DNA of 5,941 bases, taken from Acidobacteriota bacterium. Its GTDB lineage: Bacteria; Acidobacteriota; Vicinamibacteria; Vicinamibacterales; Vicinamibacteraceae. This document shows, piece by piece, positions 1 to 5,467 of this stretch. The translations under genes were made by a program, and so were the position numbers. Numbering within the stretch: the first letter of the stretch is position 1; every line of letters starts with the position of its first letter. The stretch spans positions 1 through 5,941 of the forward strand of contig JAEYZV010000673.1 in assembly GCA_023427865.1 (NCBI GenBank), read 5' to 3'. The notes beneath the pieces are model-generated. The model was not told the origin of the DNA. It searched no databases and worked only from the letters and a program-made list of their open reading frames with translations.

Positions 1-123
1 CGCGGCGATGGTCCGTTGATGGAGCCGATCCTCGAGGCCGTGCGCGCCTACGCGACGGTCGGCGAGATGTGCGACGCACTGCGCGAGGTGTGGGGCGAGT
101 ACGTGGAGCGCACGGAGTTCTGA
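1..123 (+). CDS. Methylmalonyl-CoA mutase, catalytic (large) subunit, C-terminal fragment
   Basis: Reading frame 1 is open from the window edge to TGA at 121-123 and gives 40 residues; the 5' part lies outside the window. The tail contains [19 protein letters not shown] followed by [10 protein letters not shown]. This is the usual ending of the TIM-barrel catalytic subunit of acyl-CoA mutases (the 'AYATVGEI...ALREVFGEY' type). The protein stops there instead of continuing into a cobalamin-binding domain, and that domain is encoded separately just downstream (347-760). This is therefore a split mutase, as in archaea and various bacteria, not the fused MutB/Mut form. The enzyme interconverts (R)-methylmalonyl-CoA and succinyl-CoA in the cytoplasm using adenosylcobalamin. 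Assignment to the mutase family is secure. Methylmalonyl specificity, as opposed to isobutyryl- or 2-hydroxyisobutyryl-CoA mutase, is inferred mainly from the small subunit, because the specificity residues of this subunit are not in view. Confidence 0.88.
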   Translation, partial: RGDGPLMEPILEAVRAYATVGEMCDALREVWGEYVERTEF

Positions 124-142
124 GCCAATCTTCGTCGCGGGG

Positions 143-168
143 CTGCCTCGGAGAGGGCAGACCCTGCC
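143..168 (+). other. Two alternative small hairpins after the mutase large-subunit stop
   Basis: Three short arms lie 20 nt after the TGA: CTGCC at 143-147, GGCAG at 156-160 and CTGCC at 164-168. The middle arm can pair with either neighbour, with an 8-nt or a 3-nt loop, so the two stems exclude each other. No run of T follows, so this is not a classical intrinsic terminator. It could stabilise the 3' end of the upstream message or simply be a chance product of GC-rich DNA. The arms are seen directly; any function is inference. Confidence 0.3.
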
Positions 169-176
169 GCTGGCGT

Positions 177-233
177 ACGGCGCCGTCGCGCCCTGCCCGA
201 CGGTGGCGTGGACCGTCGCCCAAGGGGCGACGG
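177..233 (+). repeat. Array of alternating complementary hexamers in the inter-subunit gap
   Basis: Four arms alternate in exact 15-nt register: CCGTCG at 183-188, CGACGG at 198-203, CCGTCG at 213-218 and CGACGG at 228-233. Each arm can pair with the one before or after it. The strongest stem is 213-221 with 225-233 (CCGTCGCCC, loop AAG, GGGCGACGG), nine perfect base pairs. A competing 7-bp stem is 198-204 with 212-218. A perfect 10-bp palindrome, ACGGCGCCGT, covers 177-186 at the left edge. No T-run follows the strong stem. The block lies between the genes for the two subunits of one enzyme, so a role in transcript processing, partial termination or subunit ratio is possible. It could equally be a dispersed intergenic repeat. 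Structure is seen; function is unknown. Confidence 0.5.
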
Positions 234-293
234 CTACGAACGGGAAAGAAGCGGCGGCCGCCCTGGCTCGACGGCGAAGCCGAATCACCGAAC

Positions 294-343
294 GCCGACG
301 GCCGACTGACGAAAGCCGAAGGCCGACTGCCGAAGGCCGAGAC
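294..343 (+). repeat. 21-nt imperfect tandem repeat (GCCGA-rich) abutting the next gene
   Basis: Two adjacent 21-nt units, 294-314 and 315-335, agree at 18 of 21 positions and begin GCCGA(C/A)GGCCGACTG. A third partial copy (GCCGA then GAC) starts at 336 and ends 3 nt before the ATG at 347. More diverged GCCGA-like text extends upstream to about 269. The open frame through this stretch would encode a low-complexity Arg-rich peptide unrelated to any B12-binding domain, so I treat it as non-coding. GAAGG at 332-336, inside the repeat, is the only Shine-Dalgarno-like string for the gene at 347, with a 10-nt spacer. The repeat therefore seems to provide that gene's leader. Confidence 0.6.
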
Positions 344-346
344 TTT

Positions 347-760
347 ATGACCGAACGCCCCATCCGTGTGGTAATCGCCAAGCCCGGGCTCGACGGGCAC
401 GACCGAGGCGCCAAGGTCATTGCGCGCGCCCTGCGCGACGCCGGGATGGAGGTGATCTACACCGGGCTGCGCCAGACGCCCGAGCAGATCGTCTCGGCGG
501 CGCTGCAGGAGGACGCCGACGTGATCGGCGTGTCCGTCCTGTCGGGGGCGCACCTCCACGTGTGCACCCGGCTGGTCGAATTGCTCCGCACGCAGCACAT
601 GGACGACGTGCTCGTGCTCGTGGGCGGCATCATCCCCGATCAGGACATCGCCAGGCTCGAAGCGATCGGCATCCACGGCATCTTCCTGCCCGGCACGCCG
701 ATGCAGTCGATCATCGAGTTCATCACGAGCCGCGTACGCCGCGACGTCGTCGGGGCCTAG
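347..760 (+). CDS. Methylmalonyl-CoA mutase, cobalamin-binding (small) subunit
   Basis: The 137-residue protein is one complete B12-binding Rossmann-like domain, the normal size for the small subunit of split mutases. The cobalamin motif DxHxxG is present as D16-G-H18-D-R-G21; H18 is the expected lower axial cobalt ligand. S63-V-L-S-G-A-H69 and G93-G-I-I-P97 match the conserved loops that hold the nucleotide tail of the cofactor. The opening [18 protein letters not shown] and the stretch [15 protein letters not shown] are characteristic of methylmalonyl-CoA mutase. The protein would pair with the catalytic subunit ending at 123 to interconvert methylmalonyl-CoA and succinyl-CoA. ATG 347 was chosen because family similarity begins within a few residues of it. 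The in-frame extension upstream (from GTG 203) runs through repeat DNA and has no domain character. The 223-bp gap to its partner gene is unusually long and structured. An isobutyryl- or 2-hydroxyisobutyryl-CoA mutase small subunit is a less likely alternative. Confidence 0.93.
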   Translation: MTERPIRVVIAKPGLDGHDRGAKVIARALRDAGMEVIYTGLRQTPEQIVSAALQEDADVIGVSVLSGAHLHVCTRLVELLRTQHMDDVLVLVGGIIPDQDIARLEAIGIHGIFLPGTPMQSIIEFITSRVRRDVVGA

Positions 761-770
761 CGAGCGGCCC
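753..770. terminator. Weak hairpin between convergent genes
   Basis: GGGCC (753-757) and GGCCC (766-770) form a 5-bp stem with an 8-nt loop. It spans the stop codon of the B12-binding subunit and the 11-bp gap to the convergent cytochrome stop. It could act for both directions, but there is no T-run on either strand and the stem is short. This is a positional candidate only. Confidence 0.2.
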
Positions 771-771
771 G

Positions 772-1767
772 TCAGTTGGTGGCGTCCGCCCTGCGGCCCA
801 CCTTCTCCACGGTGTGGCGCACGGCAGGAACCGTCTTCAGATACGCGAAGATCGCACCGAGGTCCTCGCGCGTCATGCCGGCGTAGGACTGCCAGGGCAT
901 GGGCGTGTTGAACTCGTCGGCCTTGACCGGCACATGGGCCGTACCATCGGCGTACGCCTTGAAGCGCTCGATGAACTGCTCCTCGCTCCAGCCGCCGAGG
1001 CCGGTGGCATCGGGCGTGAGATTGGCCGAGCGCGCGATGAGACCGTTGGGCAGCGGGAACTCCTGGCCGCCCGCGAGGAGCTTGTCGGTCATCGGGTTGT
1101 GCGACGCGTCGGTGGGGGTATGGCAGTCGGCGCAGGCCGCGATGCGTGTCAGGTATTGTCCGTAGGCCACGCGGTCGGAGGCGTCGGGGCGGGTCGCCTG
1201 CCTGTTGGCCACGGCCGGCATCGTCCGGACGACGAGCGGCAGCGGGAAGTGCAGGCGTCGCTCGGGGAGCTCCTGCGACTTCGGTGACAGCGTGCGCAGG
1301 TACGCGACGATCGCGAGCACGTCGTCCTGCGCCATGTGCTGGCCATAGGCCGTGTACGGCATCAGCGGGAACAGCGGCGTGCCGTCGCGCGACACGCCCT
1401 CGGTGAATGCGCGGACGATCTCGCCGTCGGACCACTCGCCGAGCGCGGCCGGCGTGATGTTGCGTGCCACGAGTCGCCCGGGGAAGCCAACCGACTCGTC
1501 CCACACCTCACCGCCGGCCCCGTACGTGTCCGGCTTCAACGGTCCGGCATAGCGCGTCCAGTCACGCTGGCTGTGGCAGTCGGTGCAGACCGCCACGTTG
1601 TCGGCCAGGTACTTGCCGCGTGCGAGGGTCTCCGGTGTGACCGTGGCCCGCACCTCGGGCGCGGGGCCGACCTTGGGGTACGCCAGGAGGAGATATGAGT
1701 AGCCGCCTGCGGCGAGTACTCCCACGCACACCACAATCACACCGACAATCTTCAACACCAGCCGCAT
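772..1767 (-). CDS. Membrane-anchored diheme c-type cytochrome
   Basis: The 331-residue protein begins with a hydrophobic segment at about residues 5-29 (LVLKIVGVIVVCVGVLAAGG), an uncleaved anchor or signal that exports it across the cytoplasmic membrane. Two cytochrome c domains follow. Heme-binding CxxCH motifs are C61-T-D-C-H65 and C212-A-D-C-H216. Likely distal methionine ligands are M136 (in PLMPY) and M290 (in NTPMPW). Each domain carries the same block between these sites: N103-I-T-P with W112-S, and N249-L-T-P-D with W260-S. That points to an internal duplication. The pattern is typical of the cytochrome subunits that accept electrons from periplasmic alcohol, aldehyde, gluconate or nicotinate-type dehydrogenases (COG2010-like). 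No dehydrogenase gene is adjacent, so the donor is unknown. The start is supported by GGAG six nt upstream of the ATG. The gene is convergent with the mutase subunit and divergent from the response regulator. Confidence 0.88.
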   Translation of the reverse strand: MRLVLKIVGVIVVCVGVLAAGGYSYLLLAYPKVGPAPEVRATVTPETLARGKYLADNVAVCTDCHSQRDWTRYAGPLKPDTYGAGGEVWDESVGFPGRLVARNITPAALGEWSDGEIVRAFTEGVSRDGTPLFPLMPYTAYGQHMAQDDVLAIVAYLRTLSPKSQELPERRLHFPLPLVVRTMPAVANRQATRPDASDRVAYGQYLTRIAACADCHTPTDASHNPMTDKLLAGGQEFPLPNGLIARSANLTPDATGLGGWSEEQFIERFKAYADGTAHVPVKADEFNTPMPWQSYAGMTREDLGAIFAYLKTVPAVRHTVEKVGRRADATN

Positions 1768-1773
1768 CGTGAT

Positions 1774-1777
1774 CTCC
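1774..1777 (-). promoter_or_regulatory. Shine-Dalgarno of the diheme cytochrome gene
   Basis: On the minus strand GGAG precedes the ATG (1765-1767) by 6 nt. This clear ribosome binding site fixes the cytochrome start. It contrasts with the two plus-strand genes at 1916 and 2861, which have no comparable site. Confidence 0.65.
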
Positions 1778-1821
1778 GGAAGGGGGACGGACCGCCGAAC
1801 CGGCGCTCCACCTCAGCACAA

Positions 1822-1831
1822 CGTCGCGACG
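1822..1831. promoter_or_regulatory. Perfect 10-bp palindrome in the divergent intergenic region
   Basis: CGTCGCGACG is an exact inverted repeat near the middle of the 148-bp region between the cytochrome start (1767) and the response regulator start (1916). It is well placed for an operator acting on either gene. A second small inverted repeat, CGCCG-AAC-CGGCG, lies at 1793-1805. In DNA this GC-rich such palindromes arise easily by chance, and no regulator can be named. I see no convincing promoter for the cytochrome on the minus strand. Confidence 0.22.
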
Positions 1832-1879
1832 GGGCCGGGGCGAACGGCTCACCCACGTCATGCGCGGCTGCCGGGCTGC

Positions 1880-1908
1880 TTGACGGACGTCGGGACCGTG
1901 AATACGCT
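1880..1908 (+). promoter_or_regulatory. Candidate sigma-70-type promoter of the response regulator gene
   Basis: TTGACG (1880-1885) matches the -35 consensus at 5 of 6 positions. After a 17-nt spacer, TACGCT (1903-1908) keeps the most conserved T, A and final T of the -10 element. Transcription would be expected to start around 1914-1916, at or next to the ATG (A at 1916). That implies a leaderless or nearly leaderless mRNA. Consistent with this, no Shine-Dalgarno precedes the ATG. This is prediction from sequence alone. Confidence 0.45.
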
Positions 1909-1915
1909 CACCGCC

Positions 1916-2770
1916 ATGAGTCACACGCTGCTGCTGGCCGATGACAGCGTCACCGTCCAGCGGGTGATCGAGCTGACCTTCGCCGACGAGGGCTTCAAGG
2001 TCGTCTCGTTCAGCGATGGCGACGAGGTCGTGGGCTACCTCGGCGCCGGGAACAAGCCGGACGTCATCCTCGCCGACACGACGATGCCAGCGCGCGACGG
2101 CTACGACGTGGCCACGTGGGTCCGGGGCCAGGCCTCGCTCGCCGCAGTGCCGGTGGTGCTGATGACCGGCGCCTTCGAGCCCATCGACGACCGGCGCGCC
2201 GCGGCGTGTCAGGCCGACGCCGTGCTCGTGAAGCCGTTCGAGCCTCAGCAGGTCGTGTCGCTCGTCAAGCGGATGCTCGGAGGGGAACGCGGGGAGTCGT
2301 TGGGGGAGTTCGCGCCGCCGCGCCCCGGCGCGCCGCCGCCCACGGTCGAGAGCGTCGCGGCGCGCGCGCCCGACGTCGACGCGTACGCGTCGCGACTCGA
2401 CCAGCACCTTGCCGCACGGCAGGGGCGGGCCACGTTGTCGCGCGTCGAACCTCCGGCGGCCTCGCCGGATCCGGAGGCGATCGACCAGGACGGATCGGCG
2501 GCCGCCGCGACTCCCGATCAGGCCTCCGGGGACTCGCTCGCGACCGCCTTCTCGGCCATCCTCGCGGAGGAACGCGGGGAAGAGCCTGCTGCGGTCGGCC
2601 CGGCGGCGGTCCCCGCCATCAGCGACGCGTTCGTCGAGGAAGTGGCGCGTCGCGTCGTCGAGCGGCTCACCGACAAGGTGCTGCGCGAGGAAGTCAGCAC
2701 CCGCGTGCTCGACGTTGCCGAGCGGTTGATCTCCGAGGAAATCGAGAGGATCAAGGCCGGCGCGAAATAG
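1916..2770 (+). CDS. Response regulator: receiver domain with long linker and C-terminal helical tail
   Basis: Residues 1-121 of this 284-residue protein form a CheY-like receiver. The acidic pair is D9-D10, the phospho-acceptor is D54 (in DVILADTTMP), the switch Thr is T84 (VLMTGAF), and the conserved Lys is K106 followed by P107 (VKPFEP). No known output domain follows, neither DNA-binding nor enzymatic. Residues 122-205 are a Pro/Ala/Asp-rich, probably disordered linker. A short segment, TAFSAILAEERGEEP (about 210-224), precedes a charged helical tail at about 235-280 that ends in AERLISEEIERIK. From memory, response regulators with such a tail occur in Acidobacteria and Deltaproteobacteria; their partner is unknown to me. 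The protein probably works through protein-protein contacts. ATG 1916 is chosen because the receiver's first strand follows at once; GTG 1898 is in frame but adds only six residues. No histidine kinase is in the window. The gene is divergent from the cytochrome and 87 bp before valS. Confidence 0.85.
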   Translation: MSHTLLLADDSVTVQRVIELTFADEGFKVVSFSDGDEVVGYLGAGNKPDVILADTTMPARDGYDVATWVRGQASLAAVPVVLMTGAFEPIDDRRAAACQADAVLVKPFEPQQVVSLVKRMLGGERGESLGEFAPPRPGAPPPTVESVAARAPDVDAYASRLDQHLAARQGRATLSRVEPPAASPDPEAIDQDGSAAAATPDQASGDSLATAFSAILAEERGEEPAAVGPAAVPAISDAFVEEVARRVVERLTDKVLREEVSTRVLDVAERLISEEIERIKAGAK

Positions 2771-2792
2771 TCGCCGCGACACCTCTGGCCAT

Positions 2793-2809
2793 GCGGGCGC
2801 CCGCGCGCC
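2793..2809. other. GC palindrome in the gap before valS
   Basis: GCGGGCGCCCGC (2793-2804) is a perfect 12-bp palindrome, and GGCGC/GCGCC (2796-2800 with 2805-2809) offers a 5-bp stem with a 4-nt loop. It lies 23 nt after the response regulator stop and upstream of the candidate valS promoter, so it may help end the upstream transcript. No T-run follows. The rest of the 87-bp gap shows only the candidate promoter. Confidence 0.25.
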
Positions 2810-2822
2810 GGGTGCACGCCCC

Positions 2823-2851
2823 TTGCGAGCCGACGGGGCACCCCCTACGAT
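2823..2851 (+). promoter_or_regulatory. Candidate sigma-70-type promoter of valS
   Basis: TTGCGA (2823-2828) matches the -35 consensus at 4 of 6 positions. A 17-nt spacer separates it from TACGAT (2846-2851), a 4-of-6 match to the -10 element. The predicted start of transcription, about 2857-2861, falls on the tandem start codons GTG (2858) and ATG (2861). As upstream of the response regulator, no Shine-Dalgarno is present and the -10 has the form TACGNT. A GCCCC/GGGGC inverted repeat (2818-2822 with 2835-2839) overlaps the promoter. No T-box leader or tRNA-like leader, such as some Firmicutes valS genes carry, fits in this short gap. Confidence 0.42.
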
Positions 2852-2860
2852 CTACGGGTG

Positions 2861-5467
2861 ATGTCCGAGGCGTCGAGCCAGCCCCCGTCCCGCACCGTTC
2901 CCGAGAAGCCGGCCCTCGAGGGCCTCGAAGTGAAGTGGCAGTCCCGCTGGGACGCCGATGCCGTCTACCGGTTCGACCGGACGCGCCCGCGCGACGAGGT
3001 CTACGCCATCGACACGCCGCCGCCGACCGTGAGCGGCTCCCTGCACGTCGGCCACGTGTTCTCCTACACGCACACCGACGTGATCGCGCGCTACAAGCGG
3101 ATGCGCGGCCTCGCGGTGTGTTACCCGATGGGGTGGGACGACAACGGGCTCCCGACCGAGCGGCGCGTGCAGAACTACTACGGCGTGCGCTGCGATCCGT
3201 CGTTGCCGTACGACCCGGCGTTCCAGCCGCCCGCGTCCCCGCCCAAGCAGCCGATCTCGGTCTCGCGTCCCAACTTCATCGAGCTCTGCACACGGCTGAC
3301 CGAAGAGGACGAAAAGGCCTTCGAGCATCTCTGGAGGTACCTGGGGCTGTCGGTGGACTGGTCGATGACCTACGCCACCATCGGCAGGCGTGCGCAGAAG
3401 ATCTCGCAACTGGCATTCCTGCGCCTGCTGGCGAAGAACCAGGCGTACCAGCTCGAGGCCCCCACGTTGTGGGACGTGGACTTCCGCACGGCCGTCGCGC
3501 AGGCGGAACTCGAGGATCGCGAGGTGCCGGGCGCGTACCACAGGATCCGGTTCGCCCGTGCTGATGGCGAGGGGTTCGTCGAGATCGACACGACGCGCCC
3601 CGAGCTGATTCCTGCCTGCGTCGCGCTCGTGGCGCATCCCGACGACGCGCGTTACCAGCCGCTGTTCGGCAGCGAGGTGATCACGCCGCTGTTCGGCGTC
3701 AAGGTACCGATCCGGCCGCACCACCTCGCCGATCCCGAGAAGGGCACCGGCATCGCGATGATCTGCACGTTCGGCGATCTCACCGACGTGATCTGGTGGC
3801 GCGAGTTGAACCTTCCTGTGCGCTCGATCATCGAGTCCAACGGCACCCTGCGCCCGATCGTGTTCGGCAGCGAGCAGTGGCCGTCGATCGATCCGGCGCG
3901 CGCCGAGGCCGCGTACGCGCCCCTCGTGGGCCGTGGCGCGTCGCAGGCGCGTACCCGGCTCGTCGAGCAGTTGAAGGAGTCGGGCAACCTGCTGGGCGAC
4001 CCGCGTCCGATCACCCATGCCGTCAAGTTCTTCGAGAAGGGCGATCGTCCGCTCGAGATCGTGACGAGCCGGCAGTGGTTCATCCGCACCATGCCGCACC
4101 GCGAGGCGCTCGTCGCGCGCGGTCGCCAGCTCGAATGGCACCCGCCCTACATGCGCGCGCGCTTCGAGAACTGGGTCGAGGGGCTGAACGGGGACTGGTG
4201 CGTCTCGCGTCAGCGCTTCTTCGGCGTGCCCTTCCCGGTGTGGTACCCGGTTGCCGACGACGGTACGGTCCGATACGACGCGCCGATCCTGGCCGGCGAG
4301 TCGCAGCTGCCGATCGATCCCTCCACCGACGTGCCTCCCGGCTACGAGGCGGCGCAGCGCGGCGAACGTGGCGGGTTCATCGGCGATCCCGACGTCATGG
4401 ACACGTGGGCCACGTCGTCGCTGACGCCGCAGATCGTCGCGCAGTGGGGCGACGACGACGACTTCTTCGCGCGGGTGTTCCCGCTCGACCTGCGTCCGCA
4501 GGCACACGACATCATCCGCACGTGGCTGTTCTCGACGGTGCTGCGCGCGCATCTCGAACACGACGCGTTGCCGTGGAAGCACGCGGCCATCTCCGGCTGG
4601 GTCCTGGATCCCGACCGCAAGAAGATGTCCAAGTCCAAGGGCAACGTCGTCACGCCGATGGGCCTGCTCGAGGAGCACGGCTCGGACGCGGTGCGCTACT
4701 GGGCGGCCAGTGGACGTCCCGGCGCCGACACCGCCTTCGACACCGGGCAGATGCGGGTGGGTCGCCGACTCGCGATCAAGCTGCTCAACGCCGCGAAGTT
4801 CGCACTCGGCCGGGCCGAACCGGTGGGCGCCATCACCGCGCCCGTCGATCGCGGGCTGCTGACGCGCCTCGCGGCGCTCGTGACCGAAGCGACGACCGAT
4901 CTCGAGGACTACAACTACACGCGCGCCCTCGAGCGCACCGAGCAGTTCTTCTGGGATTTCTGCGACAACTACCTCGAGCTCGTGAAGGCCCGCCGGTACG
5001 GCGACCTCGGCGCCGAGGGCGCCGCCTCGGCAAACGCCGCCATGGTCGTCACCCTCGGGACGCTGCTGCGCCTGTTCGCGCCGTTCCTGCCGTTCGTGAC
5101 CGAGGAGGTCTGGTCCTGGTGGAAGCCCGGATCGGTGCACCGCGCGTCGTGGCCGACCGCCGACGAAGTTCTGGCCGGCGTCGGCGGCGCGCCTGATGCG
5201 GCGGGTGTCGAAGCACTGGCGATCGCGTCGTGGGCACTCGGCGAGATCCGGCGCACGAAGTCGGAAGCGAAGAAGCCGCTGCGCACGCCCGTCGCCGACT
5301 TCTTCGTCGTGGCACCGGCTGCCGACCTCGCGTCGTTCGAGCTCGCCCGCGCCGACGTCGCCTCGTCGGGCCTGGTGCAGCAGGTGCGCACGAGCGTGGG
5401 CGAGACCCGTCAGGCCACCGTCGAACTCGGCGAGCTCGAGGCGAACCCCAACGAGGTTCGCGCGTGA
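2861..5467 (+). CDS. valS: Valyl-tRNA synthetase
   Basis: This class Ia synthetase of 868 residues attaches valine to tRNA-Val in the cytoplasm. The HIGH signature is H62-V-G-H65, preceded by PPPTVSGSL, and KMSKS is at 588-592. The CP1 editing domain, which clears mischarged Thr-tRNA-Val, shows D243-T-T-R-P-E248 and G295-T-G-I-A-M-I-C-T-F-G-D306-L-T-D309. Other conserved catalytic blocks are GDWCVSRQRFFG and DVMDTWATSS. The anticodon-binding domain follows KMSKS at about 640-790. The variant is unusual for bacteria: it has WDDNGLPTERRVQNYYGVRCDP, RQRFFG instead of RQLWWG, and DTWATSSLTP. These forms are familiar from actinobacterial and some other ValRS, not from the E. coli type. The end (VRTSVGETRQATVELGELE) lacks the basic C-terminal coiled-coil arm of typical bacterial ValRS. 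GTG 2858 directly before ATG 2861 is an alternative start adding one residue. nadC overlaps its stop by 4 bp. Confidence 0.97.
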   Translation: MSEASSQPPSRTVPEKPALEGLEVKWQSRWDADAVYRFDRTRPRDEVYAIDTPPPTVSGSLHVGHVFSYTHTDVIARYKRMRGLAVCYPMGWDDNGLPTERRVQNYYGVRCDPSLPYDPAFQPPASPPKQPISVSRPNFIELCTRLTEEDEKAFEHLWRYLGLSVDWSMTYATIGRRAQKISQLAFLRLLAKNQAYQLEAPTLWDVDFRTAVAQAELEDREVPGAYHRIRFARADGEGFVEIDTTRPELIPACVALVAHPDDARYQPLFGSEVITPLFGVKVPIRPHHLADPEKGTGIAMICTFGDLTDVIWWRELNLPVRSIIESNGTLRPIVFGSEQWPSIDPARAEAAYAPLVGRGASQARTRLVEQLKESGNLLGDPRPITHAVKFFEKGDRPLEIVTSRQWFIRTMPHREALVARGRQLEWHPPYMRARFENWVEGLNGDWCVSRQRFFGVPFPVWYPVADDGTVRYDAPILAGESQLPIDPSTDVPPGYEAAQRGERGGFIGDPDVMDTWATSSLTPQIVAQWGDDDDFFARVFPLDLRPQAHDIIRTWLFSTVLRAHLEHDALPWKHAAISGWVLDPDRKKMSKSKGNVVTPMGLLEEHGSDAVRYWAASGRPGADTAFDTGQMRVGRRLAIKLLNAAKFALGRAEPVGAITAPVDRGLLTRLAALVTEATTDLEDYNYTRALERTEQFFWDFCDNYLELVKARRYGDLGAEGAASANAAMVVTLGTLLRLFAPFLPFVTEEVWSWWKPGSVHRASWPTADEVLAGVGGAPDAAGVEALAIASWALGEIRRTKSEAKKPLRTPVADFFVVAPAADLASFELARADVASSGLVQQVRTSVGETRQATVELGELEANPNEVRA
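5453..5456 (+). promoter_or_regulatory. Shine-Dalgarno for nadC inside the end of valS
   Basis: GAGG lies 7 nt before the GTG at 5464, within the final codons of valS. It supports GTG as the true nadC start and indicates translational coupling through the GTGA overlap. Confidence 0.6.

Noticed and set aside
151..170. B12-box-like string (GGGCAGACCCTGCC) near the B12-dependent mutase, suggesting a cobalamin riboswitch
   Set aside because: It matches the B12 box only with insertions. The rest of a riboswitch, roughly 150 or more nt upstream, would lie inside the mutase coding sequence. Such riboswitches normally precede cobalamin synthesis or uptake genes or B12-independent isozymes.
213..233. 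Strong 9-bp hairpin as an intrinsic terminator
   Set aside because: No T-run follows the stem (the next bases are CTACGAACGG) and a functionally linked gene lies downstream, so I do not call it a terminator.
203..346. N-terminal extension of the B12-binding subunit from GTG 203
   Set aside because: The extra 48 residues are encoded by the hairpin and tandem repeat block, have no B12-domain character, and would make the subunit longer than usual for the family. Similarity begins directly after ATG 347.
1562..2782. 406-codon minus-strand open frame spanning the response regulator and part of the cytochrome
   Set aside because: It runs across two well-supported genes and the divergent gap, and its translation is low-complexity and Arg-rich. 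It is a composition artefact.
4449..4463. GAC trinucleotide run in valS
   Set aside because: It only encodes a short Asp stretch (GDDDDFF) in a surface-type loop of ValRS and does not extend enough to be a meaningful microsatellite.
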